Notes: generated by a model from the sequence alone, not told the origin. 6,552 bases of DNA from an uncultured Eggerthellaceae bacterium (GCA_934631995.1 CAKTYF010000111.1:1-6552), one strand, 5' to 3'; shown: positions 1 through 5,286, numbered from the stretch's first letter. Translations and numbers: made by a program.

Positions 1-637
1 CGGCGCAACATGTTGTGTTATCTTCCATGATTTCAGGCTCTTCGCGCTGCATGTCGGGTTTGGGATGCTCGGGCATTTCGTCCGCGTCGTAGATGCCGCC
101 GAACTTCTGCGGATAAGCCTCGCGGATGGCCTGCACCAGCGCGACCTTGCGAATCATGGTCGCGGGCTTGGTTTTCCAAAGGCTGCGCCCCTGATCGTAC
201 TCGGACAGGCTTACGACGGCCTTGCTCGGGTACTTTCGCGCCTTGCTGTAGACCTCAGCCCACCCGCCGATAAGACGCTCGGTTCGACCTCCCACAAGCG
301 ACCCCTCGCGGTACTCCATGGTGCCGTTGCGGTCGATTACCACGACACCGGCACGCATCCCATCGAAGTCGGGCTGGCTCGTTACCGTGCGGACGAAGTA
401 GTCCTTGCTCGTGATGACGGAGCTTGACACGCTGCCGTCGCGGTTGTTGTAGCAGGTCATGTACGCATCACCTGCCAGCGGGTTTAGCCCCCGCGCCTGG
501 CATTTCGCCATGAAGGCGAACACTTCTTTATCGGTCGGGTTTCCCGACCCGCTCACGATGTGCTTGAGTACGATTCCAGGCGTGAGCTTCACCTCGCACC
601 CATCGGAAGCCGTGTACTTGATCATTGCCTCAGACAT
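1..637 (-). CDS. bet: Phage recombination protein Bet (RecT/Bet family single-strand annealing protein), C-terminus off window
   Basis: Reads without a stop from the ATG at 637 to the left edge (212 codons seen); the C-terminus is missing. I recognise the Bet/RecT family from the block LNPLAGDAYM (about residues 51-60), the ITSKDYFVR segment (75-83), GGWAEVY (124-130), SLSEYD (143-148), and the stretch W154..P158..MIRKVALVQAIREAYP (161-176) followed by GGIYDADEMPE (180-190). Members anneal complementary single strands in phage recombination and replication, usually with a partner exonuclease and SSB, which would be encoded further left. After residue 190 the chain becomes acidic and low-complexity, as is common for Bet tails. 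An AGGAG element sits 8 bases before the ATG, and the start overlaps the stop of the DUF1351 gene by 8 bases, indicating one operon. Family call is sure; the exact subfamily is not. Confidence 0.93.
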   Translation of the reverse strand, partial: MSEAMIKYTASDGCEVKLTPGIVLKHIVSGSGNPTDKEVFAFMAKCQARGLNPLAGDAYMTCYNNRDGSVSSSVITSKDYFVRTVTSQPDFDGMRAGVVVIDRNGTMEYREGSLVGGRTERLIGGWAEVYSKARKYPSKAVVSLSEYDQGRSLWKTKPATMIRKVALVQAIREAYPQKFGGIYDADEMPEHPKPDMQREEPEIMEDNTTCCA

Positions 638-1532
638 ACGCCTTCTCCTTCCGAATGCTTCCGCGAACGTGCAGCTGCTTCATGAATGCTATGATCTTCT
701 CGCGCTGCGTTTCGGTCATCGCGCAGCGGATCACGTACATCTCGGGGTCATCGGTCGCTGGTTTCGCTGCGGGTTCCTCGGTCGGTTCTTCCTCGTATCC
801 CTGTTCTTCAGCGCCCAGCTCGCAGCGGACGGCGTTCATGGCATCGACCGCGCTCTTGCGCTCTGTGTCGGCGTTTATAGCCTCGACAGCCTTGAGCGTG
901 TCCCAAAACACCAGCTCTGCCGCTTGCGGGTCGAAAAGCTTTGATTTCACGCCCTGGAAGCTGTTCCACTCGCGAAGGACTTCCGCGATTCTGTCCTCAA
1001 GCTCTGATTCGTACTTCTTCGCCGTGTAGTTCTTGGCGGTGGTGTCCCACCACTTGGTCTCGCAGATGCGGTCGAACGGGACGTTCGCCTTGAAGCTCGG
1101 GATTCCGTTATCTGCCAGGAATTGCTCGTATACCTCTTCCAGGTGCGCCTTGCGCTCGCGCTTTATGAGTCGTTCCTTGTCCTGCACGCACGCGGTTACC
1201 ATCTCAAGCGGCTCTTCCACGATCTTGAGGATGCGCTTCACCTCTTCGTCAAACGCCTTGTAAGGTGCCTCGTACTCGCGTTTGACTGACGCGCGGGCGT
1301 CTGTTATGTTTTTCTTGATGCCGTTCAATTCCGCACGGCAACGCTTGGTTTGGTCGAGGTCCATTGCGGCGATGGCTGCGCCGCTGACGTTCTCGTAATC
1401 CTTCGTGAGGTCGCGAACTTTGGCCTCGACCATCGCGAAGTCCGCAACGATGACCGCAGGTTTAACCTGCACTGCGAGCGCGGTTTCCTCGGGTTCGATG
1501 ATCTGCGCATCGACTTCTATCGGTTCTTTCAT
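630..1532 (-). CDS. DUF1351 domain protein of phage recombination operon
   Basis: 300 residues. The sequence has the pattern of DUF1351 proteins: a hydrophobic N-terminal lead-in, then a long charged helical region (about 30-190) with DLTKDYENVSG, NGIKKNITDARASVKREYEAPYKAF and an RLIKRERKAHLEEVYEQFL coiled-coil-like run, then KWWDTTAKNYTAKK. An acidic Glu/Pro/Ala linker (about 240-265) follows, and then a short C-terminal domain (YVIRCAMTETQREKIIAFM, about 267-285) of the type that often ends these proteins. DUF1351 genes usually sit directly beside recT/bet in phages of Gram-positive hosts, as here. The biochemical function is not established; a role with the annealing protein is inferred from this linkage only. 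AAGGATGG precedes the ATG. Its stop overlaps the Bet start. Confidence 0.88.
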   Translation of the reverse strand: MKEPIEVDAQIIEPEETALAVQVKPAVIVADFAMVEAKVRDLTKDYENVSGAAIAAMDLDQTKRCRAELNGIKKNITDARASVKREYEAPYKAFDEEVKRILKIVEEPLEMVTACVQDKERLIKRERKAHLEEVYEQFLADNGIPSFKANVPFDRICETKWWDTTAKNYTAKKYESELEDRIAEVLREWNSFQGVKSKLFDPQAAELVFWDTLKAVEAINADTERKSAVDAMNAVRCELGAEEQGYEEEPTEEPAAKPATDDPEMYVIRCAMTETQREKIIAFMKQLHVRGSIRKEKAYV

Positions 1533-1559
1533 CTTCCATCCTTTTTTGAGATTTTTTCA

Positions 1560-1595
1560 GCCTGTGACCAGGCATGTAACAAAACTTGTAACAAA
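1560..1595. repeat. Small hairpin and TGTAACAAA direct repeat between two early genes
   Basis: In the 68-bp gap before the DUF1351 gene a GCCTG/CAGGC hairpin (1560-1573, loop TGAC) is followed by TGTAACAAA at 1575-1583 and again at 1587-1595. On the leftward transcript the hairpin is followed by A-rich, not U-rich, sequence, so it is not an intrinsic terminator. The operon probably reads through. Confidence 0.4.
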
Positions 1596-1600
1596 CGCGG

Positions 1601-1978
1601 CTATTTTTTCAGCTTCCGTTGAAGCCGAAGATTCCGCCCGCGTATCGCGTTGTATTGGCGGTTTGCCTTGATGAGCTCTTCGTCCTTCTCGCGCATGACC
1701 TCGGCTCTGAGCTCGCGATTCCTCACCGCCTGAGCCGTTATGAGGTCTCGCTTCGCGCACACGTCGCAGAACCCGCTTCTGTGCAGTTTCTTCCTGCGCC
1801 TGCCGCACTTCGGGCATACCTGGTAGGCGATGAGGGAAAGCCCGAGCCTTGAGGCTCGCATCTTGATAGCTCCCTGGGTTCGGTCGTAGCCGTCCTGTAC
1901 GAGGGCTTGCTGAACCCCGCGAACTCCGAGGCTCGCGAATGCCTCGATGATTGAATCTTCGTCATCTGACCAGCGCAC
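1601..1978 (-). CDS. Myb/SANT-like zinc-ribbon DNA-binding protein
   Basis: 125 residues from a GTG start. The choice is supported by GGAGG ten bases upstream and by the N-terminal motif beginning immediately (RWSDDEDSIIEAFASLG). Residues 1-46 look like a SANT/Myb-type helix bundle ending RTQGAIKMRASRLGL, a pattern shared with phage and host proteins that bind DNA. It is followed by a four-cysteine knuckle (C55-P-K-C58 ... C71-D-V-C74), probably zinc-binding. The tail from about 80 is a highly charged helix rich in Arg/Lys/Glu, likely a coiled coil. The gene lies in the leftward early operon between the winged-HTH gene and DUF1351. A role in DNA binding is inferred from the motifs; the target is unknown. 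The start lies inside the 3' part of the preceding reading frame. Confidence 0.75.
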   Translation of the reverse strand: MRWSDDEDSIIEAFASLGVRGVQQALVQDGYDRTQGAIKMRASRLGLSLIAYQVCPKCGRRRKKLHRSGFCDVCAKRDLITAQAVRNRELRAEVMREKDEELIKANRQYNAIRGRNLRLQRKLKK

Positions 1979-2214
1979 TTGCTCGTTTCCTCCAATCTGT
2001 ACCGCTTATAGCTCACCGCCTCTCCGTAGCGGTTTCTCGATGATTCCCAGGTTGTCTTGATTTGATAGCCGCGTGATTTCAGATCGCTAATCCTTGATGC
2101 CAGCCGCATCACGCCAAGATCACGCATGGCTTCAATCTGCGTGATGCTACCGAAGTCGCGCATATAGCGAAGAATCCTGTCGTTTTGCGTGGGCTTGCAG
2201 TCAACCTTTCTCAT
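1738..2214 (-). CDS. Winged helix-turn-helix protein, probably with a run-on C-terminus
   Basis: The first ~75 residues (MRKVDCKPTQNDRILRYM ... ITQIEAMRDLGVMRLASRI ... KSRGYQIKTTW ... EAVSYKRYRLEE) are a common small phage helix-turn-helix protein of the HTH_39-like type: a helix, a recognition helix in LGVMRLASRISDL and a beta wing ending YKRYRL. Proteins of this kind are normally near 75-95 residues. Here the frame continues about 80 codons further, to a stop at 1738-1740, through Ser/Arg/Ala-rich sequence of low-information character that overlaps the zinc-ribbon gene by 241 bases in another frame. I infer that the extension is accidental, through loss of an early stop. The ATG at 2214 forms an ATGA overlap with the stop of the upstream membrane-peptide gene; a GTG at 2223 is a weaker alternative start. 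Function: DNA-binding regulator, target unknown. Confidence 0.72.
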   Translation of the reverse strand: MRKVDCKPTQNDRILRYMRDFGSITQIEAMRDLGVMRLASRISDLKSRGYQIKTTWESSRNRYGEAVSYKRYRLEETSKCAGQMTKIQSSRHSRASEFAGFSKPSYRTATTEPRELSRCEPQGSGFPSSPTRYARSAAGAGRNCTEAGSATCARSETS

Positions 2215-2423
2215 ATCGACCACCCCCAGCGAGCCGCCTGCACCACGTAGGCGACCTGCAGCAGGGCTTGCACCCCCGCAAGTGATAGCATCGTCAGCAC
2301 AACGGTTGCTATCATGCTGAGCGCGGTGTTAGAATCAGAAGGAACCCCACTGCGACTGTGACGGTTTCTTTTGCCTGCGCCGCTGCAACGGTCGCGGGCG
2401 TTTTCTTTTCTCACTCTTTCCAT
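2211..2423 (-). CDS. Small single-span membrane protein, unrecognised
   Basis: 70 residues, start chosen at the ATG preceded by GGAGGT seven bases upstream. Residues 1-32 are very basic and polar. Residues about 34-62 form one hydrophobic stretch (ALSMIATVVLTMLSLAGVQ onward to YVV) long enough to cross a membrane once, and the chain ends RWGWSI. By the positive-inside rule the basic N-terminus should stay in the cytoplasm. I do not recognise a family. It overlaps the excisionase-like gene by 13 bases and joins the winged-HTH gene by an ATGA overlap, so it is probably translated as part of the leftward early operon. The strong ribosome binding site and tight packing are the main arguments that it is real. 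Confidence 0.6.
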   Translation of the reverse strand: MERVRKENARDRCSGAGKRNRHSRSGVPSDSNTALSMIATVVLTMLSLAGVQALLQVAYVVQAARWGWSI

Positions 2424-2623
2424 AATCCGCACCTCCAATTCCTTCGAATCCAACCGTTGAGATCGTCGCGGTTCACGCGCCATTGGCTTTTGTTTCCGGG
2501 CGGGTAGTACACTGGAAGCGGGTCGCCGAGCCATTCAGGCCACGAGCGCACCTTGCCAGGGTCTATCTCAAGCTCTTCGGCCACTCGCGTCGCCGAGAGC
2601 CATTCCGTGTAGCCTTCCCGCAT
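2411..2623 (-). CDS. Excisionase-like small helix-turn-helix protein
   Basis: 70 residues. The ATG has AAGGAGG at a seven-base spacing, which decides the start against a longer upstream reading. The sequence EWLSATRVAEELEIDPGKV (about 7-25) is a MerR/excisionase-type winged-helix N-terminus, followed by the wing (LPVYYPPGNKSQWRV, about 36-50) and a closing helix NRDDLNGWIRRNW. Excisionases of this fold bind and bend the attachment site so that a tyrosine integrase can cut the prophage out. A simple DNA-binding regulator of the same fold is the alternative. It is the first gene after the 2624-2980 gap in the leftward transcript and heads the tightly packed early block. No direct evidence ties it to the integrase at 4233. 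Confidence 0.65.
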   Translation of the reverse strand: MREGYTEWLSATRVAEELEIDPGKVRSWPEWLGDPLPVYYPPGNKSQWRVNRDDLNGWIRRNWRCGLWKE

Positions 2624-2648
2624 GCTCTGCCTCCTTCCGTTCTTCCTT

Positions 2649-2794
2649 CTTGAGAACCCTGCGGGACGCGGCGGCGCATGGTAGAAATGCATTTGCCGAA
2701 GCATTACCACTAAATGGGAAGGGAGGTGATGACCATGACCGCCCGCCCCGAGCGTCATCGGGGCTTTCTTGCCGCGCCCCGCGGGATTCTCAAG
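2649..2794. repeat. Long inverted repeat, 24-nt arms
   Basis: Left arm 2649-2672 begins CTTGAGAAC and ends CGCGGC; right arm 2771-2794 begins GCCGCG and ends TTCTCAAG. The arms are complementary at 21 of 24 positions, with 98 bases between. In a leftward transcript two of the three differences become G-U wobbles, leaving a single C-A mismatch, so the structure fits a minus-strand RNA better than a plus-strand one. The loop holds the hairpin 2745-2764 and, on the minus strand, a CACCTCCCTTCC run that is complementary to a Shine-Dalgarno. The left arm ends only 26 bases before the excisionase-like start codon. Confidence 0.7.
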
Positions 2795-2868
2795 ATTCGT
2801 AACTTCTCACCCCTTTCGGGGTCGCAAGCCGCTATGTCCGCCACTGGGTGGCTCTTTGTCAACGTGCG

Positions 2869-2954
2869 CCATTCGGGCAGGAAGGACGCTCACGGGGTTA
2901 CATTGGTTTCAGCTATCCATGGGGAGGGTGTGAGCGCCCTGCTTACCCGAATGG
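2869..2954. repeat. Interrupted inverted repeat forming a long stem
   Basis: The outer arms CCATTCGGG (2869-2877) and CCCGAATGG (2946-2954) pair perfectly. Further in, CAGG (2878-2881) can pair with CCTG (2938-2941), and CGCTCAC (2887-2893) pairs with GTGAGCG (2930-2936). This leaves small internal bulges and a 36-base apical loop. That is about 20 base pairs in all, too many and too well nested to be ordinary chance. No T-rich tract follows directly on either strand, so it does not look like a simple terminator. Confidence 0.65.
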
Positions 2955-2980
2955 TTGGTGGGTTTTCGTTCACTCGTTGG

Positions 2981-3181
2981 CTATCCGACGCGCTCTTCGG
3001 TGCGCGCCAAAAGGTAATCCGTCGTGCATCCGAAGATGTCAGCCATCTTCTTAAGGCGATCAGATGGGACGGCGGCACCGCCCTCGTACAAACTCAGGCT
3101 CGTCTTACAACAGCCTAGGCGCTTTGCGAACTCCTCCTGGTTCATGCCGATGCGGCGTCGCTCCGATGCGATGTTGTTCAT
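2981..3181 (-). CDS. Cro-like XRE-family transcriptional regulator
   Basis: 66 residues, essentially one Cro/CI-type helix-turn-helix domain: ERRRIGMNQEEFAKRLG (7-23), recognition helix region CKTSLSLYEGG (25-35), then SDRLKKMADIFGCTTDYLL (40-58), the standard closing pattern of XRE proteins. AAGGAGGG eight bases before the ATG marks the start. It is transcribed away from the larger XRE gene at 3322 and is the first gene of the leftward early block, the position of cro in lambdoid-like switches. It should bind operators in the 3182-3321 region and repress the lysogenic promoter. A role as a second lysogeny repressor cannot be excluded from sequence alone. Confidence 0.85.
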   Translation of the reverse strand: MNNIASERRRIGMNQEEFAKRLGCCKTSLSLYEGGAAVPSDRLKKMADIFGCTTDYLLARTEERVG

Positions 3182-3321
3182 CGCTTTTCCCTCCTTTCAA
3201 ACTAACGAAATATTCAGTATGTTTTATTTGATTATAACGAATTTTTCGGTCTTTTGTTTAAGAAAGTTGAAATTTCTTATAAAATTTTCAGTACCAATAT
3301 TTTTGATAGAAAAGAGTTGAG
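3182..3321. promoter_or_regulatory. Divergent promoter/operator region of the lysis-lysogeny switch
   Basis: AT-rich spacer between the divergent XRE genes. For the leftward transcript a perfect TATAAT lies at 3236-3231 (minus strand); its -35 is poor. For the rightward transcript TATAAA (3278-3283) is a plausible -10 with TTGTTT (3254-3259) upstream at 18 bases. Similar dyads of the form GAA-W(2-3)-TTC occur at 3207-3215 (GAAATATTC), 3239-3247 (GAATTTTTC) and 3269-3276 (GAAATTTC). Their centres are 32 and about 29.5 bases apart, near three helical turns. The first two are also embedded in a 15-base direct repeat (3203-3217 and 3235-3249, 12 of 15 identical). These are the best operator candidates for the two XRE proteins. 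Confidence 0.6.
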
Positions 3322-3657
3322 ATGGATAACAATATCGGCGAAGCAAGAAGATCATACGCTGCCCTAAACGGAAAATTCACGCAAGATGATGCTGCTCGCT
3401 TCTTCGGGGTTGCCCCGTCAACATATAAGGGGTGGGAGCAGGGGACAGGGAAGCTCAACGGCGACATTCTTTGTAAGATCGCGGACAAGTATGACTGCTC
3501 CGTTGATTATCTGCTGTGCCGCGTGAAAGACCCCACGCCGTACCCCAAGCGCATCGCGAAGACCGAAGAGGAGCGCAGGCTGCTTGACGCTTTTCGCGAT
3601 TGTTCCGATAACAATCGCAGCGTTGTCTCTGCAGTAGCCGCCGCCATATCTCGTTGA
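3322..3657 (+). CDS. CI-like XRE-family repressor
   Basis: 111 residues. The N-terminal helix-turn-helix spans about 5-65: RSYAALNGKFTQDDAARFFGV, recognition helix APSTYKGWEQGTGKL, then ILCKIADKYDCSVDYLLCR. A linker (DPTPYPKRIAKT) leads to a short C-terminal helical part (EEERRLLDAFRDCSDNNRSVVSAVAAAI) that probably dimerises. There is no S24 peptidase-type self-cleavage domain, so SOS-induced autocleavage in the lambda CI manner is not expected; induction would need another route. The ribosome binding site (AAAGAG) is weak compared with the leftward genes. It heads the rightward module with the lipoprotein and integrase genes, which is the usual place of the lysogeny repressor. Confidence 0.85.
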   Translation: MDNNIGEARRSYAALNGKFTQDDAARFFGVAPSTYKGWEQGTGKLNGDILCKIADKYDCSVDYLLCRVKDPTPYPKRIAKTEEERRLLDAFRDCSDNNRSVVSAVAAAISR

Positions 3658-3728
3658 GCAATCCATACATTCAGCCTAACTATTTGCATAAATCGTTTAA
3701 TATGTTGGTGATAGTGTCTCGCGCAGAT

Positions 3729-3767
3729 GGTTACGTTGGGTAACGGATTCGGTTACTTTTCGGTAAT
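3729..3767. promoter_or_regulatory. Two tandem GGTTAC-N4/5-GGTAA(C/T) dyads upstream of lipoprotein gene
   Basis: In the 147-bp gap after the repressor gene, two related 16-17-base units lie 22 bases apart: GGTTACGTTGGGTAAC (3729-3744) and GGTTACTTTTCGGTAAT (3751-3767). Each carries GTTAC facing GTAAC/GTAAT, and the spacing is about two helical turns. This is the look of a paired protein-binding site. No convincing -35/-10 pair lies just upstream (a TAATAT stands near 3700), so whether it controls a separate lipoprotein-integrase promoter is open. Confidence 0.4.
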
Positions 3768-3804
3768 CTTTGAGACGGCAGAATCAGAGGGAAAGGGTAA
3801 GACC

Positions 3805-4236
3805 ATGAAGAAAATCGCAATTATAGCTGCTGCATTCGCGCTTGCAATGTGCATGCTCGGGTGCTCCAGTCAGAACGCGCAAAGCGCTTCGCAGGAAAGC
3901 GAGCCGGCAAAGCCGCTCGACTTGACGGGGAGTTGGAAGCAGTCGAATTCTGACTCTGAAAAATCGTGGCAAGAAGCCGAGATAGCAGACGGGGAGATAA
4001 CCATTTGGTGGGTCACCTCCGATTCGAAGAAGCTGTACTGGGCTGGAACATATGCCGCCCCAACCGAAGCGATTGACAGCTATTCGTGGCAGTCTGAGAA
4101 CGACAAGGAACAGACATCGAAGGCGATTATGGCATCATCTGCGGAAACAAAGGAATTCAGCTATTCAAGCGGCGTGTTGAGCTATGAGGCTTCCGCCATG
4201 GGCATGACGAAGACGGTTGAGCTGAAGCGCTCATGA
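3805..4236 (+). CDS. Prophage lipoprotein in lysogeny module (possible superinfection-exclusion protein)
   Basis: 143 residues from the ATG preceded by AAGGG at seven bases; a longer in-frame start at 3727 has no ribosome binding site and would bury the signal peptide. Residues 1-20 are a lipoprotein signal: MKK, a hydrophobic core (IAIIAAAFALAMC) and the lipobox MLGC with Cys20 as the lipidated residue. A Ser/Gln/Glu-rich spacer (21-38) leads to a compact domain with LTGSWKQSNSDSEKSW, ITIWWVTSDSKKLYWAGTY, YSWQSENDKEQTSKAIMASS and a closing beta pair SGVLSYEASAMGMTKTVELK. I know similar lipoproteins from phages of Gram-positive hosts, but not their proven function. Its stop overlaps the integrase start (ATGA). 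A lipoprotein between repressor and integrase recalls Ltp of Streptococcus phage TP-J34, which blocks DNA injection of superinfecting phages; that role here is inference. Confidence 0.85.
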   Translation: MKKIAIIAAAFALAMCMLGCSSQNAQSASQESEPAKPLDLTGSWKQSNSDSEKSWQEAEIADGEITIWWVTSDSKKLYWAGTYAAPTEAIDSYSWQSENDKEQTSKAIMASSAETKEFSYSSGVLSYEASAMGMTKTVELKRS

Positions 4237-5285
4237 GACGCGAATTCGGGAGCATAATCGAAGTCGAAAAAGGCAGAAGTTACCTGGTACAGTGGACTGA
4301 AGGCGGCAGGCGCAGAAGTCACCGCGTGCGCGGCACCCGCAAGGACGCATCGGATTACCTGGCAAAGGTTCAGGCAGGCATAGAAGGCGCGGCGAAAGAT
4401 ATCACGTATGCGGAGTACTGGCGGGCGGTGGTCGAGCCTTCGATTTCCCAGCTTGCGCCAAAGACGCAAAGCGAACATCGCTACGTGTGGGGAATCTTGG
4501 AGCCGCACATAGGCGCAAGGCGCATCGCCGACACCACCTATAGGGCAGCGCAGGCCGTCATAGACAATGTGGAAGCGCCGAGAACCCAGGAGAAGTGCAA
4601 GGCGCTGTGGCGCAAGATGTGCAACATGGCTATCGCCCAAGACGGTCTGCTCTCTTCCAACCCCATAGTCGCCGTGCGCACGAAGCCCGTTACGCACAAA
4701 GAGAAGCGGCTGTGGGATGTCGCTGAAGCCAAGGCAACGCTTGAAGCCCTGCGCGGCGTATCATACGAACCGCTTGTGCTTCTGTCTCTATCGTGCGGCT
4801 TGCGTCCCGAAGAGGTCTTCGCGCTCGATTGGGAGGACTTGAGCTTCGAAGATGGTTACTGCACTGTGAGCGTGAGCAAGACGGTGGTGCTTGTGAACGG
4901 CGTTGCCGTGGAGCAGCGGCGCACCAAGACCGCTGGCAGCACGCGAGCCTCCGTGTGCGGCGGCAGCTTCGCGGCGCGCCTTGAAGATCTGTCGCGCGGT
5001 AAGCACGGCGCGATTCGCCCTAACGGGCGCGGCGGAAGGACTTCCCCCTCAACAGCGGCGCGAAACTGGAAGGCGTGGTGCAAACGCAACGGCATTGAGT
5101 ACGTGTGCTTCGAGAATCTGCGCAGCAATTACAAGACCCTCGCGGCGCAGGCGATGATACCCGCGGAACTCGCGCGGATGCAGATGGGGCATGCGGGAGT
5201 GGGGGTCGCAGAGCAGCACTACCTGGTGGCGAATACGCAGCTTTTGCGGCTCGCGGCGGACATGTTTTGCAAGCTGTTCGAATGA
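4233..5285 (+). CDS. int: Tyrosine-type site-specific integrase
   Basis: 350 residues, a usual length for phage integrases. An arm-binding-type N-terminus (1-50: GSIIEVEKGRSYLVQW, RRRSHRVRGTRKDASDYL) is followed by a SAM-like core-binding domain (about 58-150) and the catalytic domain (about 158-345). Visible catalytic elements are R191 in SLSCGLRPEEVFALDWEDL, K232 in RRTKTAGSTR, R297 in FENLRSNYKT, H320 in MGHAGVGVAEQHY and the nucleophile Y330. The box-II histidine of the usual HxLR motif is Glu (E294) here. The start is the ATG coupled by ATGA to the lipoprotein stop. It is transcribed toward the nearby tRNA-derived attachment site and should catalyse recombination between it and the phage site. 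Its translation is probably coupled to the lipoprotein. Confidence 0.95.
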   Translation: MRREFGSIIEVEKGRSYLVQWTEGGRRRSHRVRGTRKDASDYLAKVQAGIEGAAKDITYAEYWRAVVEPSISQLAPKTQSEHRYVWGILEPHIGARRIADTTYRAAQAVIDNVEAPRTQEKCKALWRKMCNMAIAQDGLLSSNPIVAVRTKPVTHKEKRLWDVAEAKATLEALRGVSYEPLVLLSLSCGLRPEEVFALDWEDLSFEDGYCTVSVSKTVVLVNGVAVEQRRTKTAGSTRASVCGGSFAARLEDLSRGKHGAIRPNGRGGRTSPSTAARNWKAWCKRNGIEYVCFENLRSNYKTLAAQAMIPAELARMQMGHAGVGVAEQHYLVANTQLLRLAADMFCKLFE

Positions 5286-5286
5286 C

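Larger units (their letters stand above)
2624..2980. other. 357-bp gap between Cro-like and excisionase-like genes, rich in hairpins
   Basis: No gene is convincing here. The stretch holds several inverted repeats, listed separately, and compact hairpins at 2745-2764 (GCCCCGA/TCGGGGC, followed by TTTCTT on the plus strand), 2809-2822 (ACCCC/GGGGT) and 2840-2852 (GCCAC/GTGGC, followed by TCTTTGT). On the plus strand a near-ideal Shine-Dalgarno GGGAGGTGAT (2721-2730) stands before an ATG at 2735. The frame it opens (127 codons to 3118) has no recognisable domain and runs antisense into the Cro-like gene, so I do not annotate it as a gene. On the minus strand TTGACA (2857-2862) is a perfect -35 box, but no good -10 follows at 17-18 bases. 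Confidence 0.5.

Noticed and set aside
65..427. Plus-strand frame across the Bet gene.
   Set aside because: Antisense to a clear RecT/Bet protein; it is the complement shadow of a conserved coding sequence.
1560..1573. Hairpin GCCTG/CAGGC as a terminator of the leftward operon.
   Set aside because: On the leftward strand it is followed by A-rich, not U-rich, sequence, and the short stem is unlikely to terminate; the neighbouring genes look co-transcribed.
1557..1817. Minus-strand reading frame of 86 codons ending near the DUF1351 gene.
   Set aside because: Overlaps the zinc-ribbon gene in another frame, is Arg/Glu/Ala low-information sequence and has no ribosome binding site.
3727..3804. 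Longer start for the lipoprotein adding 26 residues.
   Set aside because: No Shine-Dalgarno before ATG 3727, and the extension would displace the signal peptide from the N-terminus.
4182..4697. Minus-strand 171-codon frame opposite the integrase N-terminus.
   Set aside because: Antisense to a clear integrase with no ribosome binding site or domain of its own.
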